A program made the translations under genes and the position numbers. A stretch of DNA of 64,000 nt, taken from positions 28,745 to 92,744 of the forward strand of contig NZ_MKVV01000047.1 in the NCBI RefSeq assembly GCF_001899645.1, written 5' to 3'. Below the pieces are notes generated by a model. It saw nothing but the letters and a program-made list of their open reading frames with translations, was not told the origin of the DNA and searched no databases. This DNA is from Pseudonocardia sp. 73-21 (GTDB taxonomy: Bacteria > Actinomycetota > Actinomycetes > Mycobacteriales > Pseudonocardiaceae). Positions 49,864 to 57,383 of this stretch are shown here, piece after piece; the first letter of the stretch is position 1; every line of letters starts with the position of its first letter.

Positions 49864-50535
49864 ATGGCCACCGCAGGGAAGGTCGACCGACCCCAGGTCG
49901 ACAGGGTCGACAGGGTCGACAGGGTCGACAGGGTCGACAGGGTCGACAAGGTCGAGGAGCGCCGCCGCGAGCTCGCGGACGCGGCGCTCCAGACGCTGTC
50001 CGCCCTCGGTTACGCGCGCACCAGCCTGCGCGAGATCGCCCAGAACTCGGCGTTCTCCCACGGCGTCCTGCACTACTACTTCCGCGACAAGGTCGACCTG
50101 ATCACCTACTGCGTGCGGCGGTACAAGGCGGTCTGCGTGCAGCGCTACGACCAGATCGTGGCCACCGCCCGCACCCCCGAGGGTCTCGCGCAGGGTTTCG
50201 CCGACGGGCTCGTGGCCACCCTCGTCGCCGACGCGCACATGCACCGGCTCTGGTACGACCTGCGCTCGCAGGCGCTGTTCGAGGACTCGTTCCGCGCGGA
50301 CGTGCTGGAGATCGACTCCACGCTGGAGCGGATGATCTGGCGGATCGTCAGCCGGTACGCCGAGCTCACCGGCTCGCCGGTGCTCACCGGCGAGTCGATG
50401 ACCTACGCGATGTTCGACGGGCTGTTCCAGCAGGCCCTGCTGCGGCACCTGGCCGGCCAGGAGGGTGCGGAGGTGCACCTGCACGCGAGCGTGCGCCGGC
50501 TGATCGACCAGGTGGTGCCGGCTACTTCCCGTTGA
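49864..50535 (+). CDS. TetR-family regulator with a VDR-repeat N-terminal arm
   Basis: A 223-residue regulator. Residues about 10-28 are an unusual repeat QVDRVDRVDRVDRVDRVDKV, coded by six tandem copies of a 9-bp unit. The helix-turn-helix follows: RRRELADAALQTLSALGYARTSLREIAQNSAFSHGVLHYYFRDKVDLITY. The ligand domain contains LWYDLRSQALFEDSFRADVLEIDS. It is divergent from the SDR/acyl-CoA-ligase operon and probably regulates it. The charged arm may extend the DNA-binding surface, as N-terminal arms do in other TetR proteins; copy number could vary between strains. The end overlaps a small convergent gene by 14 bp. Confidence 0.88.
   Translation: MATAGKVDRPQVDRVDRVDRVDRVDRVDKVEERRRELADAALQTLSALGYARTSLREIAQNSAFSHGVLHYYFRDKVDLITYCVRRYKAVCVQRYDQIVATARTPEGLAQGFADGLVATLVADAHMHRLWYDLRSQALFEDSFRADVLEIDSTLERMIWRIVSRYAELTGSPVLTGESMTYAMFDGLFQQALLRHLAGQEGAEVHLHASVRRLIDQVVPATSR
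49896..49949 (+). repeat. Six tandem 9-bp repeats inside a tetR gene
   Basis: The unit GGTCGACAG occurs five times exactly (49896-49940), followed by a sixth with one change (GGTCGACAA). All copies are in frame and encode Val-Asp-Arg. Each contains the palindrome GTCGAC. Confidence 0.9.
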
Positions 50536-50650
50536 TCAGGCTGGTGCCGGCCGGGCCGCCGTCCTTCTTGCCCTTCTTGATGGCGCGCTTCTCCTTGAGG
50601 GACTTCCCGGACTTCTTGGTGGCTGTCTGGCGCGGAGACTTGTCGGTCAT
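50522..50650 (-). CDS. Small lysine-rich conserved protein
   Basis: A 42-residue basic protein (MTDKSPRQTATKKSGKSLKE and on to GTSLINGK), starting at ATG 50650 with AGGAGCGTC upstream. Eleven or so lysines and no hydrophobic core suggest a ribosome- or nucleic-acid-associated peptide. Small proteins of this composition are widespread in actinobacteria, without known function. It overlaps the convergent TetR gene by 14 bp. Confidence 0.7.
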   Translation of the reverse strand: MTDKSPRQTATKKSGKSLKEKRAIKKGKKDGGPAGTSLINGK

Positions 50651-50705
50651 GACGCTCCTGGCGGGGGTGCGGGACGAGGTGCCCCGGACGGCCGTGGAAG
50701 TGACC

Positions 50706-51161
50706 CTACGCCGTCGAGTGGTAGGCGTGGTGCGCGTCATGGGCCAGCAGGAACGCGCCCTGCGCCACGATTCCCGCGCTCGCCCCGGCCGCGGCACCGC
50801 TGCCGCGGCGCCATCGCCACAGCGCCAGCCCGCCCACGACGTACCCGGCGTCGAGACCCACGTTGACCAGCAGGATCCGCCGCAGCCTCCGGCCCTCCAC
50901 CCGCAGCTCGGCCGGCTCGTAGGGGTCGGCGAGCCGCGCCATCCGGCGTTTGCGCAGCCGTTCGGCCACCACCACGATGGCGAGGTCCATCGCGCCCCAG
51001 CCCGCGTTCTGCATCCCGAACGCCCGCCGCCACGGGTCGTGCCGGAACCGGCCGGCGAACCCCAGCCCGCCCACGACACCGGCCGCGCCCCAGACGGCGG
51101 TGGTCCGGGCGAGCGCCACCTCCCGAGCCCAGGGATCCCCTTCGGTCACACCTCGCAGCAT
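50706..51161 (-). CDS. DUF6992-like small membrane protein
   Basis: A 151-residue protein with about four predicted membrane helices: TTAVWGAAGVVGGLGF, NAGWGAMDLAIVVVAERL, ILLVNVGLDAGYVVGGLALW and the C-terminal IVAQGAFLLAHDAHHAYH. The pattern W-G-x-x-N-A-x-W-G-x-x-D and the terminal His cluster are typical of a small actinobacterial/bacteroidete family of unknown function. ATG 51161 is preceded by GAGGTGTGACC. The gene is flanked upstream by inverted repeats. Confidence 0.65.
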   Translation of the reverse strand: MLRGVTEGDPWAREVALARTTAVWGAAGVVGGLGFAGRFRHDPWRRAFGMQNAGWGAMDLAIVVVAERLRKRRMARLADPYEPAELRVEGRRLRRILLVNVGLDAGYVVGGLALWRWRRGSGAAAGASAGIVAQGAFLLAHDAHHAYHSTA

Positions 51162-51164
51162 GCC

Positions 51165-51240
51165 CCACGGCGGTGATCACGGCACGGCGGTCGCCCGTGG
51201 AGATCACCGGACGACATCGGCGCCTTGATCACCGCCGTGG
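51165..51240. repeat. 15-bp perfect inverted repeat with 46-bp spacer
   Basis: CCACGGCGGTGATCA (51165-51179) and its exact complement TGATCACCGCCGTGG (51226-51240) bracket 46 bp that contain a third partial copy (CGGCGGTCGCCCGTGGAGATCACC). It lies immediately upstream of the DUF6992-like start. It could be a repeat element or a regulatory site. Confidence 0.55.
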
Positions 51241-51251
51241 AGGCAGAACCT

Positions 51252-51291
51252 GTTGCAGCGCACGGCCGCGTGGTCGTGCCGGAGCTGCAAC
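51252..51291. terminator. Nested hairpin downstream of a tetR gene
   Basis: GTTGCAGC (51252-51259) pairs with GCTGCAAC (51284-51291), and inside it GCACG pairs with CGTGC. It lies 28 bp beyond the stop of the minus-strand TetR gene at 51319, so it is a plausible terminator for it. Confidence 0.45.
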
Positions 51292-51318
51292 CCCCGTTGA
51301 GCAGCACGACCTGGACGG

Positions 51319-51900
51319 TCACACCGCGTCCGACGGCGGCGGCAGGAGGCCGGGCGCGGGGCGCAGGCCGTCGATCAGGAGGGCGAGGTAGCGGCGGCGG
51401 TCGGCGCCCCCGGGATCCCGGTCGTCCGCGGTGGCCAGGGCCATCACCACCACCGCCGCGAGGTCGCGGGCCCGCAGCTCCGGCCGCACCACCCCCGCGT
51501 CCAGGGCGCGGCGCAGCAGCCGGTCGAGCCAGCTCAGGTAGCTCTCGACCATGTCGACGTCGATGGCGCCGGCCTCGTGGGCCACGGCGAGCACCGTGCG
51601 GTGCGACGCCACGGACTCGACGAGCGCCTCGAGCGTGGCCACGAGCTCCCGCCAGGGCTCGTCGTGGCCGATGGCCGTGGCGGGCTGGATCTCCGTGGCC
51701 ACCACGTGCTCCAGCACCGCGCGGACGAGCTGGTCGCGGTTGCGGAAGCGCCGGTAGAGGGTGGCCACGCCGACACCGGCGCGGCGCGCGACCTCGTCGA
51801 GCGCCACGCCGGCACCCAGCTCCTCGAACGCCTCCGCCGCGGCCACCACGATGCGGTCGTGGTTGCGCGCGGCGTCGGCGCGCATCACCCGGGCCGTCAC
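51319..51900 (-). CDS. TetR-family transcriptional regulator
   Basis: A 193-residue regulator (GTG 51900; ATG 51885 is an equally possible start, and neither has a clear ribosome site). The helix-turn-helix is DRIVVAAAEAFEELGAGVALDEVARRAGVGVATLYRRFRNRDQLVRAVLEH. The C-terminal domain (ALDAGVVRPELRARDLAAVVVMALAT) matches the TetR_C33/SCO-type class. It lies 10 bp downstream of the ferredoxin/P450 pair in the same direction, so it may be expressed with them and regulate them. Confidence 0.88.
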   Translation of the reverse strand: MTARVMRADAARNHDRIVVAAAEAFEELGAGVALDEVARRAGVGVATLYRRFRNRDQLVRAVLEHVVATEIQPATAIGHDEPWRELVATLEALVESVASHRTVLAVAHEAGAIDVDMVESYLSWLDRLLRRALDAGVVRPELRARDLAAVVVMALATADDRDPGGADRRRYLALLIDGLRPAPGLLPPPSDAV

Positions 51901-51910
51901 GGCGTAGAAG

Positions 51911-52102
51911 CTAGTCGACGATCCTGAGGGCACTGGACGGGCAGAGCGACACGGCCTCGCGGGCGAGGTCGGCGTCGGCACCCTCGGGGTCCTCCACCAG
52001 CACCACGACGATGCCGTCGTCGTCCTGGTCGAAGACGGTATCGGACGTGCCGACGCACAGCCCGGCCCCGATGCACACGTCGCGATCGGCCACGATCTTC
52101 AT
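51911..52102 (-). CDS. 3Fe-4S-type ferredoxin, P450 partner
   Basis: A 63-residue ferredoxin. VCIGAGLCVGTSD has C-x5-C spacing with Gly where a fourth ligand would be, and SLCPSSAL supplies the third Cys, the typical [3Fe-4S] pattern of actinobacterial P450 ferredoxins. Acidic residues dominate. It starts 13 bp downstream of the P450 gene and should deliver electrons to that enzyme from an unlinked reductase. Confidence 0.92.
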   Translation of the reverse strand: MKIVADRDVCIGAGLCVGTSDTVFDQDDDGIVVVLVEDPEGADADLAREAVSLCPSSALRIVD

Positions 52103-52115
52103 GTCACTCCTCGGC

Positions 52116-53357
52116 TCACCAGGTGACGGGCAGCGAGTGCAGCCCGTAGATGAAGTGGTACGCCCGGAACGGGATCTCGTCGAACGGGAGCGCCGACGCC
52201 AGGTCCGGGAAGCGCTTCAGCAGCGCCGGGAACGCGATCCGCATCTCCATGCGGGCCAGCGGCGCGCCGAGGCAGTGGTGCACGCCGTGCCCGAACGCGA
52301 TGTGCCCCATCGAGCCCCGCCTGACGTCGAGCGTGTCGGGGTCGTCGATGAACGACGGGTCCCGGTTCGCCGACGGCAGTGCGCAGAGGACCAGCTCGCC
52401 CTTCGGGATGTGCTGCCCGGCGATCTCGACGTCCTGCGTGGTGGTGCGCGCGACGCCGGTGTGCACGATCGACAGCCACCGCATCAGCTCCTCGACGGCC
52501 GGCACGATCGCGTCGGGGTCGTCGCGGACGAGGGCGAGCTGGTCGGGGTGCCGCAGCAGGGCGAGCGTGCCCAGCCCCAGCATGTTGGACGTGGTCTCGT
52601 GCCCGGCCACCAGCAGCAGCGACGCGAGGCCGGCGAGCTCGTCGTCGGTGATCTCCGCAGCGCCGTCCTGCGCCTCCGCGGTAGAGAGTCCGTCGGCGCC
52701 GTGCTCGCGCACCAGCATGCCGAGCATGTCCTCGCCCGGATCCGCCTTCGCGCCCGCGACCAGCTTCTCCATGTACGCGCGCCCCTCGCGCTGAAGCGCG
52801 ATCCGCTCCGGCATGGGGATCGAGAGGTCCAGCTGGCGTGCGGTGCGGTGCTGGAACTCGTCGCGGTCGGCGTAGGGCACGCCGAGCAGCTCGCAGATCA
52901 CCAGCGACGGGATCGGCAGCGCGAACGACGGCACGAGGTCGGCCGGGCTGCCGGCGGCCTCCATGGCGTCGAGGTGCTGATCGACGATCTCCACGATCCG
53001 CGGCTCGAGACGCCGCATCCGCCGGACGGTGAACTCCGGCGTGAGGAACCGGCGCAGCCGCGTGTGGTCGGGCGGGTCGGTGGCCAGCATCTGCCCGGCC
53101 AGCGCCTTGCGCTTCTCCTCGGCGGAGCGCGGGTCGTCGGGCAGGGAGAACGCGAGCTGCGAGGCGTTGCTGAAGCGCGTGGCGTCGGCGAGGACGTCGC
53201 GCACGTCGTCGTGGCGGGCGACCAGCCAGGCCGGCATCCCGAACGTCGACGTGACGCGGCGGACCCCCTCGGACTCGCGGACCTCGGCCAGCTCCGCCAC
53301 CGGGTCGAAGTGGTCGCGGCGCATGTGGAGCGGCAGCTCGGGTGGTGCCTGTGTCAT
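52116..53357 (-). CDS. Cytochrome P450 (CYP105/107-like)
   Basis: A 413-residue soluble bacterial P450. ATG 53357 follows GGGAAGGGACATCC. The I-helix oxygen groove is LVAGHETTSN, the K-helix ExxR is EELMR, and the heme loop is FGHGVHHCLGAPLARMEMRIAF with the axial Cys. DPPDHTRLRR and the length fit the actinobacterial class I enzymes. The ferredoxin gene follows directly, and a TetR gene after it. Natural substrates of such P450s include fatty acids, terpenoids and macrolides; nothing here narrows the choice. Confidence 0.95.
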   Translation of the reverse strand: MTQAPPELPLHMRRDHFDPVAELAEVRESEGVRRVTSTFGMPAWLVARHDDVRDVLADATRFSNASQLAFSLPDDPRSAEEKRKALAGQMLATDPPDHTRLRRFLTPEFTVRRMRRLEPRIVEIVDQHLDAMEAAGSPADLVPSFALPIPSLVICELLGVPYADRDEFQHRTARQLDLSIPMPERIALQREGRAYMEKLVAGAKADPGEDMLGMLVREHGADGLSTAEAQDGAAEITDDELAGLASLLLVAGHETTSNMLGLGTLALLRHPDQLALVRDDPDAIVPAVEELMRWLSIVHTGVARTTTQDVEIAGQHIPKGELVLCALPSANRDPSFIDDPDTLDVRRGSMGHIAFGHGVHHCLGAPLARMEMRIAFPALLKRFPDLASALPFDEIPFRAYHFIYGLHSLPVTW

Positions 53358-53424
53358 GGATGTCCCTTCCCCGACGGATGACGACGCGCCCGACGCTACC
53401 ACCGAAGCGATAGTGCGCTCTCAG

Positions 53425-54150
53425 TTACGACGAAGCGGACGAACCGCGCAGGTGCTCGTCGAAGAAGCGCAGGATGCGCGTCCACGCGTCCTCCGACGAC
53501 GGCCCGTGGTACCCGAGACCGGCCACGCGCATGAGCACCGACAGCGGCCCGACGTTGAGCCGGTTCATGAACGAGTGCCCGGCGTCGGGGTACTCCTTGA
53601 CGTCGTGCACCACGCCGGCCTCGGTCAGCGCCGTCTCCAGCTTCGCGGCGGCCCCCCTCAAGCCGCGGTCCTTGGCGCCGTAGCTGGCCACGACCGGGCA
53701 CGCGCCGCGCAGCACCGTGGCGGCATCCTTGGGGACCAGGCCGTAGTTCGGGGCGGACGCGTCGAACTCGCGCGTGGCCGCGACCAGCGCGAACCCGCCG
53801 CCCATGCAGAACCCGATGATGCCGACCTTGCCGGTGCAGTCGGGCCGGGCCGCGAGCCAGCTGCGGACGGCCTCGATGTCGTCGAACGCCGGGCCCTTGC
53901 CGGCCGCCATCGCCGACATCGTCGACCGCAGGCAGCGCAGCGCCCCGCCCGCGGTGAACATGTCGGGGGCGACGGCGAGGTAGCCGGCGGCGGCGAGCCG
54001 CTCGGCCTGCACGCGGGTGTCGTCGTCGAGGCCGAACGCCTCGTGGATGACGACGACGCCGGGCCACGGGCCCTCGCCGACCGGCGGGACGGCGAGGTGC
54101 GCCTTCAGGGACGGTGCCGTGGCGGCACCGGGAACGGAGATGGCGGGCAC
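53425..54150 (-). CDS. Dienelactone hydrolase family protein
   Basis: A 241-residue alpha/beta hydrolase. GTG 54150 is placed by GGAGGATCC upstream. [15 protein letters not shown] is the family's E-x-x-G-L-x-x-x-x-R region (Glu and Arg of the dienelactone site), [13 protein letters not shown] is the nucleophile elbow with Cys, [12 protein letters not shown] carries the Asp and AGHSFMN the His. The Cys nucleophile separates DLH from Ser hydrolases. It is soluble and cytosolic. Role: hydrolysis of dienelactones in aromatic breakdown or of related esters. It is divergent from the lysozyme-like gene. Confidence 0.88.
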   Translation of the reverse strand: MPAISVPGAATAPSLKAHLAVPPVGEGPWPGVVVIHEAFGLDDDTRVQAERLAAAGYLAVAPDMFTAGGALRCLRSTMSAMAAGKGPAFDDIEAVRSWLAARPDCTGKVGIIGFCMGGGFALVAATREFDASAPNYGLVPKDAATVLRGACPVVASYGAKDRGLRGAAAKLETALTEAGVVHDVKEYPDAGHSFMNRLNVGPLSVLMRVAGLGYHGPSSEDAWTRILRFFDEHLRGSSASS

Positions 54151-54225
54151 GGGGATCCTCCAGGGGGAACGGGTGATCGTGAGTCTGCCGTCCGGCCGCT
54201 CCGGGCGCAGGAGCACCATGGGGGA

Positions 54226-55002
54226 ATGGGCAAGTGGGTGGCCGGGGTGCTCGCGTTCGCCGTCGTCGGGGCGCTCGTGGTCGCCGTGGTGGTGCTGCGG
54301 CCGTTCTCGTCGCCGGGCTGCGCCACGGCCGCCGCCGGTTCGGCCGACATGACGGTCGAGCAGGCCGACAACGCCGCCACCATCGCCGGCGTCGGCATCG
54401 CTCAGGGCATGCCCGACCACGCCGTCACCGTCGCGCTGGCCACGGCACTGCAGGAGTCGGGGCTGCGGAACCTCACCGGCGGCGACCGTGACTCCGCGGG
54501 TCTGTTCCAGCAGCGCCCCAGCCAGGGCTGGGGAACGTACGCGCAGGTCACCGACCCCGTCCACGCCGCCACCGCGTTCTACGCCAAGCTCCGCTCCGAG
54601 CCCGACTGGCCCTCGTTGAGCGTGACCGAGGCGGCTCAGCTCGTGCAGCGCTCGGCCGCTCCCGAGGCCTACGCGAGGTGGGAACCACGGGCCCGGTCCA
54701 TGGCTGCCGCCCTGACCGGCGAGTTCCCCGCCGCCCTGACCTGCCACGACCTGACGCTCACCGTCCCCGGCGCGGACGTCGCCACGCTGGCGGGCCAGGA
54801 GCTGGGCACCACCCGGCTCAGCGGCGCCCAGCCCCGGACCCGGGGCTGGGCCTACGCCACCTGGCTCGTGGCGCACGCCGCCCGCCTGGGCCTCGACCAG
54901 GTCGACTACGACGGCCGCACCTGGACCGCGTCGTCGGGCGCGTGGACCACCACCGGGCCGACGGACGGCGTGCTGGCCCTGCACCGCGCCACCGCGCCCT
55001 GA
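54226..55002 (+). CDS. Secreted/membrane-anchored lysozyme-like domain protein
   Basis: A 258-residue protein with an N-terminal membrane helix ([20 protein letters not shown]), then [44 protein letters not shown] and [35 protein letters not shown]. The E near residue 86 in ALQESGL and the [12 protein letters not shown] segment recall lysozyme-superfamily (transglycosylase-like) folds. Proteins of this family are common in actinobacteria and often mislabelled 'heavy metal transporter'. It probably acts on or binds the cell wall; catalysis is not shown. ATG 54226 is used. Confidence 0.72.
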   Translation: MGKWVAGVLAFAVVGALVVAVVVLRPFSSPGCATAAAGSADMTVEQADNAATIAGVGIAQGMPDHAVTVALATALQESGLRNLTGGDRDSAGLFQQRPSQGWGTYAQVTDPVHAATAFYAKLRSEPDWPSLSVTEAAQLVQRSAAPEAYARWEPRARSMAAALTGEFPAALTCHDLTLTVPGADVATLAGQELGTTRLSGAQPRTRGWAYATWLVAHAARLGLDQVDYDGRTWTASSGAWTTTGPTDGVLALHRATAP

Positions 55003-55037
55003 GCGGAGGGCTCGCCCCTCCCCCGCCGTGAGGGTCC

Positions 55038-55211
55038 GGACGCCGGGAACGGCTGGAGGACCAGCTCGCCGGGCACCCACGTCAGCACGCAGCGCTCGCC
55101 GTGGCCGGGCTCGTCCGGGAGACCTACCTCGTCGGGCCGCGCGACACCCCGGACGCCGACGAGTGGCGCACCCGGATCGGGTGGCCGGTCTTCCGGACCT
55201 CCGCCTCGTGA
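55038..55211 (+). pseudogene. C-terminal remnant of a GyrI-like effector domain (MerR-type regulator)
   Basis: The frame from 55038 reads [13 protein letters not shown] and then [20 protein letters not shown] before RIGWPV and a stop at 55211. 'YLVGPxDTxDPxxWRTEIxWPV' is the typical last strand of GyrI-like domains fused to MerR or AraC regulators. No start codon, ribosome site or DNA-binding domain precedes it, so it is a fragment. The rest of the 490-bp gap holds the riboswitch candidate. Confidence 0.5.
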
Positions 55212-55250
55212 CCGGGGGTCGGAATACTCTGTTCGCCGTAGCCGTGGGGC

Positions 55251-55490
55251 CGTTCGTGGCGCCGAGCCGTCCGGTCGTCGCACACCGTGGCGGAAGTTGC
55301 CCGCAGGCGATCACGGAATGGTTACGGTCTCTCTCGCCTGGTCGGCATCTCGTCCGCCGATCGGTGCGCCTGGTCGGCTCCGGGTTCCTGCCCGCCGACG
55401 CTCCCCACGGGCGCCGCCTCGCACCAGGGCAGGAGCCTGTTCGTCCCGAACCCCAGTCGGGACGAGCGAGCGCCCGGCACAAAGGACGCT
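55251..55490 (+). ncRNA. Candidate c-di-AMP (ydaO/yuaA-type) riboswitch leader
   Basis: The 240 bp before the NlpC/P60 start are non-coding and structured. GGTTCCTGCCC-type and GGGCAGGAGCC sequences (about 55382 and 55430) are complementary, CCCACGGGCG lies between them, and the 3' part has TTCGTCCCGAACCCCAGTCGGGACGAGCGAGCGCC, reminiscent of the conserved CCCGAACCC end of ydaO RNAs. The 5' part has CGCCGAGCCGTCCGG, like the CGCCGAA start. NlpC/P60 hydrolases and Rpf proteins in actinobacteria are commonly under this riboswitch. The exact boundaries and class need a covariance-model search. Confidence 0.55.
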
Positions 55491-55495
55491 CCCCG

Positions 55496-56419
55496 ATGCC
55501 CAAGCACTGCGCGGCGCTCCCCGGCGCCTCGAACGAACTCCTCGGCAGCAGTGGTGCCGAGCTCGCCACCGCTCTCCTGGAGCGGTTCGGGTTCATCCCG
55601 GAGCCGCGCGACGGCGGCCCCCGCCGGCACGCCGCCGCTGTGCCCACGCTGCCGCCGTACGCCCCGAAGCAGCGGACCAGGCGCACCGGGCTGCCGAGCA
55701 AGCCGGTGATGGCCGCCATGTCGGTCACGGCCATCGGCGCCGTCGCCGCGGTCACCGCCACCGGCCAGTTCGCCGCCGTGGCGCCCGTCCGGGCCTCGCT
55801 GTCTCTGCCGGACCAGGCGCCTGCGACGGCGGCCCCGATCGCGGCCCCGATCGCGGCCCCGCCCGTCGCCTCCACGCTGACCTCAGCCCTGCAGACCGTC
55901 CACGTCTCGTCGATCGTCGACGACGCTACGAGCGCCGCCAAGACGTTCGCCGCCCGGGCGGCCGCCGCGAAGGCCGACGCGGCCAAGAAGGCGGAGGCGG
56001 CGAAGGCGGCGGCCGTGGCCCACGTCCCCCGCCCGACGCCGGGCACCGACGCGCCGAAGGTGTCCGCGGGAGCGGGCGTCGGCGCCGCGGCGCTGGCCGT
56101 CGCCGAAGGCAAGATCGGCACGCCGTACGTGTGGGGCGCCTCGGGCCCGAACGCCTTCGACTGCTCCGGGCTCGTCATGTGGGCGTTCAAGCAGGTCGGT
56201 GTCTCGCTGCCCCGCACCGCGGCGGCTCAGTCGCAGGTGGGCACGGCGGTCTCGAAGGGCGACCTGCAGCCGGGCGACCTCGTGTTCTTCTACTCCCCCG
56301 TGAGCCACGTGGGCATCTACCTGGGCGACGGCAAGGTCCTCAACGCCACGCAGTCCGGCGAGCCCGTGCAGATCAGCAACATGGCCTACATGCCGTTCCA
56401 CAACGCGCGCCGCGTCTGA
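55496..56419 (+). CDS. NlpC/P60-family peptidoglycan endopeptidase
   Basis: A 307-residue secreted wall hydrolase. ATG 55496. A basic N-terminus leads to a hydrophobic segment ([21 protein letters not shown], about residues 77-97) acting as signal or anchor. Then comes an Ala/Lys-rich helix ([21 protein letters not shown]) and the NlpC/P60 domain: [24 protein letters not shown] with the catalytic Cys, [20 protein letters not shown] with the His, and a third polar residue (NATQSG). It cleaves D-Glu to diaminopimelate type peptide bonds in peptidoglycan. The riboswitch-like leader suggests c-di-AMP control of wall remodelling. Confidence 0.92.
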   Translation: MPKHCAALPGASNELLGSSGAELATALLERFGFIPEPRDGGPRRHAAAVPTLPPYAPKQRTRRTGLPSKPVMAAMSVTAIGAVAAVTATGQFAAVAPVRASLSLPDQAPATAAPIAAPIAAPPVASTLTSALQTVHVSSIVDDATSAAKTFAARAAAAKADAAKKAEAAKAAAVAHVPRPTPGTDAPKVSAGAGVGAAALAVAEGKIGTPYVWGASGPNAFDCSGLVMWAFKQVGVSLPRTAAAQSQVGTAVSKGDLQPGDLVFFYSPVSHVGIYLGDGKVLNATQSGEPVQISNMAYMPFHNARRV

Positions 56420-56432
56420 TGTAGTCAGGGGT

Positions 56433-57224
56433 ATGCGCGCCGAGCAGGAGACCTACACCCACGGACACGCCCCGAGCGTGCTGCGCTCCCACGTGTCCCG
56501 GACGGTGGACAACTCCGCCGCCTACCTGGCGCCGCACCTCCGTCCGGCCGACCGCCTGCTCGACGTCGGGTGTGGCCCGGGCACGATCACGCTCGACCTG
56601 GCCGGGCGCGTGGGCCACGTCGTGGGCATCGAGCCGGTGGAGGCACCCCTGGCGGGGGCCCGGGAGCTCGCGGCCGGCACCGGCAACGTCGAGTTCCGGC
56701 TCGGCGACGTCTACGCGCTCGACGATCCCGACGGTTCCTACGACGTGGTGCACGCCCACCAGGTGCTGCAGCACCTGACCGACCCGGTCGCCGCGCTGCG
56801 CGAGATGCTGCGCGTGAGCCGCCGACTGGTGGCCGCCCGCGACGCCGACTACGCCGCCATGGCCTGGTACCCGGCCGACCCGCGGCTCGACCGCTGGCTG
56901 GAGATCTACCGCGCCGTCGCCCACGGCAACGGCGCCGAGCCCGACGCCGGCCGCCGGATGCTCGCGTGGGCGCGCGCGGCCGGCGCCGCCGACGTCACTC
57001 CGTCGACGTCGGTGTGGTCGTACTCCACGCCCGAGGAGCGGGCCTGGTGGGGCGGGGTGTGGGCCGACCGGATCCTCACCTCGTCGATCACGCGGCAGGC
57101 GGTGGACGGCGGCCACGCCACCCTCGACGAGCTCACCGGGATCGCGGAGGCCTGGAAGCGCTGGGCCGCGGACGCCGACGGCTGGTTCGCGATCCTCCAC
57201 GGCGAGATCCTGCTGCGGCGGTAG
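56433..57224 (+). CDS. Class I SAM-dependent methyltransferase
   Basis: A 263-residue UbiE/COQ5-like methyltransferase. Motif I is LLDVGCGPGTITLDLAGRVG, the acidic residue after beta-2 is in VVGIEPVE, motif II-like FRLGDVYALDDPDGSYDVVHAHQVLQHLTDPVAALREMLRVSR follows. The substrate half is rich in Trp. Starts with ATG 56433, 13 bp after the NlpC/P60 stop, but without obvious functional link. Substrate unknown; small-molecule methylation is likely. Confidence 0.88.
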   Translation: MRAEQETYTHGHAPSVLRSHVSRTVDNSAAYLAPHLRPADRLLDVGCGPGTITLDLAGRVGHVVGIEPVEAPLAGARELAAGTGNVEFRLGDVYALDDPDGSYDVVHAHQVLQHLTDPVAALREMLRVSRRLVAARDADYAAMAWYPADPRLDRWLEIYRAVAHGNGAEPDAGRRMLAWARAAGAADVTPSTSVWSYSTPEERAWWGGVWADRILTSSITRQAVDGGHATLDELTGIAEAWKRWAADADGWFAILHGEILLRR

Positions 57225-57301
57225 AAGGGCCTGGAGGTCGTCCAGCACGGCCTGGGGCCGGGGTTCGACAGCGATGCGGTCATCGTGGCGCCGGACATCT
57301 C

Positions 57302-57317
57302 GTTACCGTCCGGCAAC
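57302..57317. promoter_or_regulatory. GlnR-box-like sequence upstream of the nitrilase cluster
   Basis: GTTACCGTCCGGCAAC fits gTnAC-N6-GaAAc, the actinobacterial GlnR half-site pair, with one mismatch (GCAAC). It lies 67-82 bp before the flavoprotein start; GCAAC is repeated 10 bp further on. GlnR activates nitrogen-limitation genes, which suits the nitrogen-starvation link of this cluster. Confidence 0.4.
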
Positions 57318-57383
57318 AGTCCGCAACGCGGGCGAGTTCCGGAGGCAACAGCTCGGCATAGCGGGATCGCTTCACTCGTTCCC

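Noticed and set aside
49896-49949. The repeated GGTCGACAG units as a CRISPR-like array
   Set aside because: Units are 9 bp without spacers and are in frame within a TetR gene, so this is a coding microsatellite. No CRISPR array or cas gene was seen in the window.
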